Shown one piece after another: positions 41,351 to 50,300 of a stretch of DNA of 64,000 bases (its first letter is position 1; each line of letters starts with the position of its first letter). This DNA comes from Cyrtodaria siliqua (Eukaryota; Mollusca; Bivalvia; Adapedonta; Hiatellidae), in contig JAWPHD010000282.1 in the NCBI GenBank assembly GCA_037043455.1, positions 62,001-126,000 on the forward strand, given 5' to 3'. The position numbers and the translations under genes were made by a program. Under the pieces are notes generated by a model. It worked only from the letters and a program-made list of their open reading frames with translations. It was not told the origin of the DNA and ran no database searches.

Positions 41351-44300
41351 ATGACTGATCAGCTGCCAGACATTGTAAACCCTGATCAACATGCATGTAA
41401 CTCGCAGGCTGATCTGGGTTTATAATGAACGCAAATGCTATTATAGTCGTGCTTAGCAGGATAAGGGTTAAATATAGACCTCTGTCCCACGTGTTTTTTT
41501 AAAATTAAAACCATTCCATTTATATGACAAAAGGGTGTTTTGGGGGAAAATGACTGATCAGCAGCTGGACATTGTAAACCCTGATCACCCTGCGAGTTGA
41601 GGGTTAAATATAGACCTCTGCCCCATGTGGGTTCGCTCCCTGGCAGAGGCATATCTGATGGAAAACTTCACCTTTCATCTCATCTATCTTTGAGGTTACT
41701 GTCCCAATAAAGCCCAGGATGATGAAGTTACGGGACATAAACTGTACATGTCAATGGCATTTAATAATTGAGAAGGAAGAACTGTATAAACTTTCATGAC
41801 CATAGGTCAATATTTTGGCAATTTATGAGCTAGGTTAGTAATCAGCAGGTTAAATTTGATGAAAAGGGGCATAACTCCGCCAAAATAAAAATAGGTATTG
41901 GACATGTCAATGGCATTGAATAATTGACAAGAAAAATATATACAATCCTTCATGATCATAGGTAGATATTTTGTAAAGTTATGAGCTAGGTTAGGGTGCA
42001 GGCTAAATTTTTCTGAAAAGGGGCATAACTCTGCTGAAATGAAAGTCACAGTTAATGGACATGAATAATGACTTCCCTTGGGGTAAAATGAAGATGTGTG
42101 TGAAGTTTTATGAATATAAGTCAAACACTTTTCAAGTTATGGGCAAGGTAGGTTGCAGGATAAGTGTGACAGGAGGATGACAATGGAAAATGGGCAAAGT
42201 GATCTCTAAGTGTCTGCCATGCTACTCAGGCGACACAATAAAAGTATGGAAATCATATAACTAGCTATATTAGATATAAATACATTTCAATCTCGCTCAT
42301 TTACCTTGACTGGTATATCAGAGACTAATCATATTATTTCCAACTTTGATTCGGAACATCCCTAACAGTTCAATGGCAGCGATTCAAGATGGAGATGTTA
42401 TGAATAGCATGATGGTTTAGGTGTCTGTTAGGATTGATGTAAATATGACCCCCACGATGCATATAATTGTATGTACTTACTAAGTGACTTAAGCAAAATT
42501 TTAACAAAACAGAAACCAAAAAATGTAATGACAGGGAGCGAATGTTGGATTTTTATTTTGCTAAAAGTAAGCTTAGTGGTTAACCTACTTTTTACCACTT
42601 CAGTGAACCATGGCATTGATATTCAAATGAACATTCCCGCAAATGCAGTGTACCACCATTATATTATGGTACATACGCAATGTGTCTTGAACACTTGATA
42701 AAATAGTGACCACACTTAATAAAATGGAGACATAAGCCGAGTCTTAATGAAATAAGTTTATATAAAATTTGAAAATCTAGTCGATCTGATTGGATTGAAA
42801 AGTAGGTTAAACACTAAAAACTGGGTTAGTTACTTAGTATTTAATACGCTAAAAGTTAAATACAGCTTTAACACTGATTTTTAGCTTATGGGATGGCAAG
42901 TTGTCCGTCGTCCATCCATCCATCCATCCATCCATCCATCCATCCATCCATCCATCCATTGATTTATATATACATATATATATATCTATCGAGGATTAGA
43001 ACTGGATACGACGATCTGGTGGCAAACCATTTTAAAGCAGACGGGCACGACATTGCCGACTTCCGTATTATGGGTCTCGAGAAACTTTACGGTGATGATA
43101 CATACCAAAAAAACATAGAGGCACTATGGAAAAAGAAACTTAGGACATTTAAGCCGTATGGACTGAACACAAAAGAGTGACGTTAGAAGTAGCGCCAAAA
43201 CACACATCCTTTCTGTGACTTTACAATAAATTGTATATAAGGAAGGCCATATCAAATTAATTTCCAGTTTATCATCCAAATTTTGGAAAAAATTGGGGCG
43301 GGGGGTGCAATTTTATTTTTTATTTTTTATTTTCCCCTGATGACATCAAACATCACAAAAATATTAATAACCAGAAGTATTATGTTTTGAACACTCTCTT
43401 TATTACCAATTGTCACTGATATAGCATACATTTGTACTTATAATGATATAAACTACCATGTATGTGAGTTTTAAAAGTTGAAGTTCTCAATATATCTTAC
43501 TTCTTCTTGTTTGAAACAGTTCCCTTTTTATTTACGAATGACTGTTTGCCAGGCACAACTCACATACGGGATATTTATCATCTGGTTCTACAAGGTCATC
43601 TGACGAACCAAAGTAATAATTAACATACTGATTCGAAGCCAGCAGAAAAATATGGTAGTTCCACTGACATGTCACAAGTTACATTTTTTCTAACAAATAC
43701 CGAATGTAAAATTATAATGATTGTCCTGTTTCAACATCTTGAATGACAGAACCACATGTATATTGTAGGTCAGCTAAGATTTGAAGCAAATCAGTTCTTT
43801 TCTTTCCTTTCACCACATGTTTACAGTACAGGACTCTTGGTTTTCACATTCAGAACAATACACCACAATCTGGACATTTTTTTTTAAATAATTTTTTAAA
43901 ATAATTTTTTTTTCAAAATAAAAATTGTCGGATCGGCATAAAATATTCGGGGTGGGCGGGGATGATAAACTGGGAATTAATTTGATATGGCCTAAAATAA
44001 ACGCCATGAAGAAGGGTGGAAAAACAACCGAAATCTTGCGGCAAAATAAAATAGATTTTATTATATATATATATATATCCTTCATTTTTCATCCAATCTT
44101 GACCAAACTTTGTTGTTAATATCAATGAAAGCTTGGATAAGTTCGAAGACCAGCCAGATCGAACAAGTAACACCGGAGTTATGGCCCTTGATTTAGTTAA
44201 AAATGCTATATCTTGCCTCGTTAGGACAATAGGGCCTTCATTTTTCATCCAATCTTTACCAAACCTTACCAGATTGTTAATATCAATGAAAGCTCGGAAA

Positions 44301-47300
44301 AGTTAAAAAAACACCCACATCGGACAAGTAACAAAGAAGTTATTGCCCTTGATTTAGTTAAAAATGCTATATTTTGCAACGTTAAGACGATAGGGCCTTC
44401 AATTTTCATCCGATCTTTACCAAACTTGACTGGATTGTTAATATCAATGAAAGCTCGGAAAAGTTCAAAAACCAGCCAGATCGGACCAGTAAGGAGTTAT
44501 GGCCCTTGATTTAGTTAAAAAAGCTATATTTTGGCTCATTAAGACAATAGGGCCTTTATTTTTCATCCGATCTTTACCAAACTTTACTAGATTGTTACTA
44601 TTAATAAAAGCTCAGAAAAGTATTAAAACCAGCCAGAATGGACCATTTACACTGGAGTTATGGCCCTTGATTTAGTTAAAAATGCTATATTTTGTCTCGT
44701 TAAGATGATAGGGCCTTCATTGTTCATCTGATCTTTACCAAACCTTACCAGATTGTTGATATCAATGAAAGCCCGGAAAAGCTCGAAAACCAGATTGGAC
44801 CATTTACACCGGAGTTATGGCCCTTGATTTTCTGAAATATGCTATATTTTGGCCTTGTTAACATGATAGGGCCTTCATCCGATCTTTATCAACCTTTATC
44901 AGATTGTTACTATCAGTAAAAGCTTGGACAAGTTCGAAAAATAACCAAATCGGATTAGTAACACCGGAGTGATGACCCTTAATTGAGTTTAAAAATGCTG
45001 TATTTTGCCTCCTTAAAACGAAAGGGTCTTCATTTGGCCGGATTTCAGTGAAACTTTGCAGGGATGATCAGTACCAAGCCTAGTTGCACATATTGTCACC
45101 GTGTTCCTGTTGAATGATTTTGGCAGAGTTATAGCCCTTTAAAGGTTGTAATACACAAACTTTGTCCCGACTAGTTCTCCTGAACCCCTGGCAGGATTTA
45201 AACGAAATGTTTAAGGGATGATCAGTTCCAAGTCCAGTTGTGCATATCATCGCTGTGTTCCTGGTTAAAGTCAAAATGATACTGGATAAATAAATTGAGA
45301 TGCTAATTGCATTGCTTGATAAACACTTAAAGATTGCCGTGTGTCCCTTTAAGTTAGGTTACAGGTTACAGTTTGAGTAGTCAAGGCAGTAGTTAACAGT
45401 TAAAAGAATCTGGGATCACCCTACTGTTGATATATAAGCAGAGCTTAATGCCCGACATTAAAATCCTACTTTCATGTTTTTCTATTTCATACTACCGGTA
45501 CTACATGGCTATATATGAAACTACAGCAACTGCCGAGCCGGTCTGGAAGATGAAATACAGTGCTTTGGGGGGGTATAGAATCACTTGGGTTAAACGTCTA
45601 ATTTTAAAACGATAGGAAAATGTTTATTTAATTTCTGATTTAGATTTACCCTATTAGTTGTATGATAGCAAAATTTCTAAAATTATTGTCCTGAAACTGT
45701 GATTTTTTAATAAGTGTTTTTGCACCAATATTTACATAATTTCATTTTATCCTTAAAAGTGCCAAACTTCAACAAGTTACCTTAATTGATGATTGCATTT
45801 TGACTTTTGTCCCTAACATTTATTTCTGAGTTTATTGTGACAGTATGAATTTTTCGTTTCGAAAACACACTTCATTCAGGTAGTATAGAATCATTTTTTC
45901 TGAGAGGTGTTGCACGTAGTGATATATTTTGCATGGAAAAATGTCCCAAATCATTTCACCGTTGAATAAATGTATGCTTATACGATATATCTTGAAGCCT
46001 GGAAAGTTTTAAAATAATCTAAAATATATGAGCTGAGAAAATTGAATTTAAACAGGAAATGATTCTTTACTACCAATGATTCTATACACCCCAAAGCACT
46101 GTATCAAACGTGGGAAGTCATTCAACATGTTGCAAGCTGGAGAGGGCTTGAATTACTGTTACTGTTGAGGAAGGACTCAGATTACTGTCACTACTGATTA
46201 CGTTTCAGATAAAATGTATACTTCACAAAAAAACTTCAACCAGGATGTGCTTTGTGGAAGTTTGTATGATGAATGCATGATTTAAATAGCCAACCGGATA
46301 GCTTGCATTTCAAATCCGGAAGCATATTTTAAGACTTAATAAAAACATAGTTTACCGCAATCCCACTCCCCAACCATCCCACTGGGCAGACAAATGATGT
46401 TCTCTTTCATAGATGAGTAGACATTATGGGGAAAACTGACAGTGTAAATGATTACTTACTTCAGTGTATTTGTCCTCCTGAACCTGCCTCAGGTTCCCAG
46501 AGGACAGAGCCAAAATTATCATTGCTCTCGCAGGCTTTTAAAATTATCATGTGGGGAAGTCATATACCAAATTTGGTTGAGATTCATTCAATGGCGATAT
46601 GGTAAAGACAATAAGGTAAAGGACAGGCAGACAGGTGGACGGACATTATGCCTTTTTTAAACTAGAACTGTCGTCTGGAAAGGCCGACTCATAATTATAT
46701 CCTAGCTGGGACCATGTAAGTGTACATGTGAAGTGTCATAAGCGAGGAAGGGTAATAGAGTGGACAAGGATTTCATGATCAGGTCATGGTGACCTTGACT
46801 TTGAACCTAATGACATTAAAGTGTATAGGGGTCATCTTCACACCATGGACCAGCCTGCATGGACGGTCTACCCGAAGTTGCATGTATGGGGTTGCATGTA
46901 TGAGACTATGCTATTATTATTATTGGTGCAAAAACAATTTGCTTTTACCTGTTCAAATATTTACAAATTATGAAAAAAAAAAAAAAGATGCGTCGAGTTC
47001 GAAAAACATCAAGATTTTTAAGTATCCCGAGCAATGTCCTCAGAATTATAATAAACAAAACGCAAATAAAGCTGACAAAAAAAACGACTTTCACTTTAAC
47101 ACAGTTGTATCCCAATCAATGATGTAACAACAATAAAACTGACTAAAAATATGTGATCATGCCAAATTTTACGTTTTTGTTACTCAATTGATTATATCAG
47201 CAGTTTGTAGTCAACAAGCACATGTCAGTACAAACAAATTCACACTTTCCATTTAAAGAATCATCGGCTTTTGGACCAGAAAAATGTATTAGGGTGTGTT

Positions 47301-50300
47301 TCGAAGTTTCACTGTGACACACATGCACGTAAAAAGCTGAAATGGATAAACCATAAATGATTCAGATTGTCAAACGTTAAAACTGAACCCAAAGGTATCC
47401 ATTATTTGGTCCCATTTGATTGTCTATAATATTATCATATTTCTGCATGAAAATGTCTTTTGAGACCATTCATTGACCCTCATTCACTGAATGCCTCATT
47501 TCCCTAAATCTATATTAAAAAAAAAAAAAATAGAAATGTTAACATGGTTTAATTCTTGTCCAGACTTTAATTATGTGTTTGTATCGGGTAGTATGTGTAG
47601 GTCCTTGGTATCGATGGTTTTCAAGTCCCGCTCACCCGGTTTTGATCTCGCACAATATAAACCCGCTGGAAATATTTTATTTTTTATCTGACATGGATTT
47701 TTATGTATTTTATACGCACATTTTCGAGAGAATGTGCCAAATAAAAGTTTTGTATGACATTTAGTTCCATTGTTTAATATATTTTGTTTAAATAATATAT
47801 ACAATGAAATAATAAAATGAAATTAGTTTTATGAATGTAAATAAAGCAAGTTATTCAAGAAACTAATTGTTAAATGTGGTGTTAAATATGAAATGCATTC
47901 AAAATCAGTGATAAAATATGGTGCAATACTTAATGCACACAAATTGTACGATCAGGGTTTTATATGAACCTAGAATTTATCATTTAATCTAGAATCTAGG
48001 ATAATAAAAAAAGAAACAAATGAATATTAATACTAAGGTGTTCTTTTCTGATGTATGATATGATATCATGTTACATATATGTACGTTTATCCTGGGTTTG
48101 CTATGCATGACAAACTACAGACATAAATGTAATCATTTCTATATAATATAACTAGTCTATTAGCTGTCACATATCATAAACAGATCCGTGTTCACAGACA
48201 TATTAATAAACAGATAGGAAACGTCCTATCTTAACCAATGAAGTAACCAAAATATCACGTGGCACCTTAACTTTTCCTTCTATCTTCTCTCTCAGTTATT
48301 CACCGATTTTGATTGCAATATACATTCAAAAGATTCATAGTGAATAGCAAAATGGGATTATAATAATTTATGTGTATAATTTGAAAATAAGAAATGGTAT
48401 AAAAAGATGTTTAAAGTTAAAAATGTCATCATTTTTCGCTTTTCTCTTAAAAATCAAGGAATTGACATAGTCAAAGTTTCTGTCAAACTTCTTTTTTGCT
48501 CTAAATGTAAGAGAAAGAAACATACTACCATTGGAAAGAAAATTAAATTTGTGATTGGATTTCGCATGAATGAAACTTGAATCTATAAAACTCTTCATGA
48601 TATGTGTTTTTAAAGTTGCAAAATAATTTGTGAAATTTTCGCATAGTGCCACATGACATTTAGATAATTTGCGTAGTGTCCCATCTATTTGTTATTAGGT
48701 CTGTGACAAGTTTAAGAAGGAAAGAAGGATTTTTTGGCACAACAAAGGCACCTGCTGCAACAACACCTTAGTAATATTCATTCATTTCTTTTTTATTACC
48801 CTTATCCAGTATCAAAGAAATAATATGTGGCTCCTAAATTACACCTAAATTACACATGCCTCAACAGTTGTTGAGCAAATCAAGAACAATTTTTTTAATT
48901 ACCCCTTCGAAAGCAAATGAATGCATGATTCTGTTATGTCTCTTTTTAGGTGTATTTGATAATTTACCTGAGTGGGGTGGGGCCGTAGATTAGGTTGTTA
49001 ATAATGACCATAATTTAACTCTTCTTTTCAAAACACAAACACGCTCTCATGTTTCAGTTTCTGTCATCCTATTTCACTTTATATGTTGTGGTATATATTA
49101 AAGATGATAGTAGTTGCAGTAAACATTAGACATACAATAGTATTCATGGCCAAGCAAGCAAGACGGACTTGATGGCCAAGCAAGCAAGAAGGACTTTATG
49201 TACATCTGGGATTTGAATTAATTCTAGAAACTAAAACTAGAAAAAGTGTCTATAGGAAACAAATGACCCCAACTTAGCCCTGTGAGTCTTTTTTGTTTGT
49301 TTGAATAGTCTTTTGCGCCATTTTTGCACAAGTTAGGCCATATAATGGAGTTCATTTTTAGCACATGTTAGGCCATATAATGGAGTTCATTTTTAGCACA
49401 AGTTAGGCCATATAATGGAGTTCATTTTTAGCACAAGTTAGGCCATATAATGGAGTTCATTTTTAGCACAAGTTAGGCCATATAATGGAGTTCATTTTTA
49501 GCACAAGTTAGGCCATATAATGGAGTTCATTTTTAGCACATGTTAGGCCATATAATGGAGTTCATTTTTAGCACAAGTTAGGCCATATAATGAAGTTCAT
49601 TTTTAGCACAAGTTAGGCCATATAATGGAGTTCATTTTTAGCACAAGTTAGGCCATATAATGGAGTTCATTTTTAGCACAAGTTAGGCCATATAATGGAG
49701 TTCATTTTTAGCACATGTTAGGCCATTTAATGGAGTTCATTTTTAGCAAATGTTAGGCAATATCATGAAGTTCAGTTGTTTGTTGTAGACAGATCACCCC
49801 ATTTTTCCTGGGAAGAAACAGTACTGTATACCCACCGACATCTGTAAGAATCAACACTTTCTCATTTGACAAGTCAAGTTCCCAGTAGAGTGTGATTCGA
49901 ATGCACAGCAGTGAGAGGTGAGAAAGTTTTAGACACGGTGAGCGTTAGTAATAAATGTCAGTTAATTTCTCGATAAAGTACAAGGTGTATGTATTTGATT
50001 ATAAAATGTCCCGTTACAGTCCTTAATAAATAATTACAATAACAGAAGGTATAATAATCAAAAATGCAATTTCCTTAGTCTCATTTATTTGACTTCTAAT
50101 ATGGTATTTATTTGTCGTCTAATACGGATGCTTTTTTTTTTTTTTTACATACGGACGTTTACTCAGTATAGATGCACCTTAGTCGGAGGACGGCGTATAT
50201 CAAAAATCGTCTCGCCGTTCGTAGACATGTATTTTATTCACTACAGTACAGTCTACAATTTACTGTTCCAACATATAAAAGCAAACGGACAAAAATGGAC

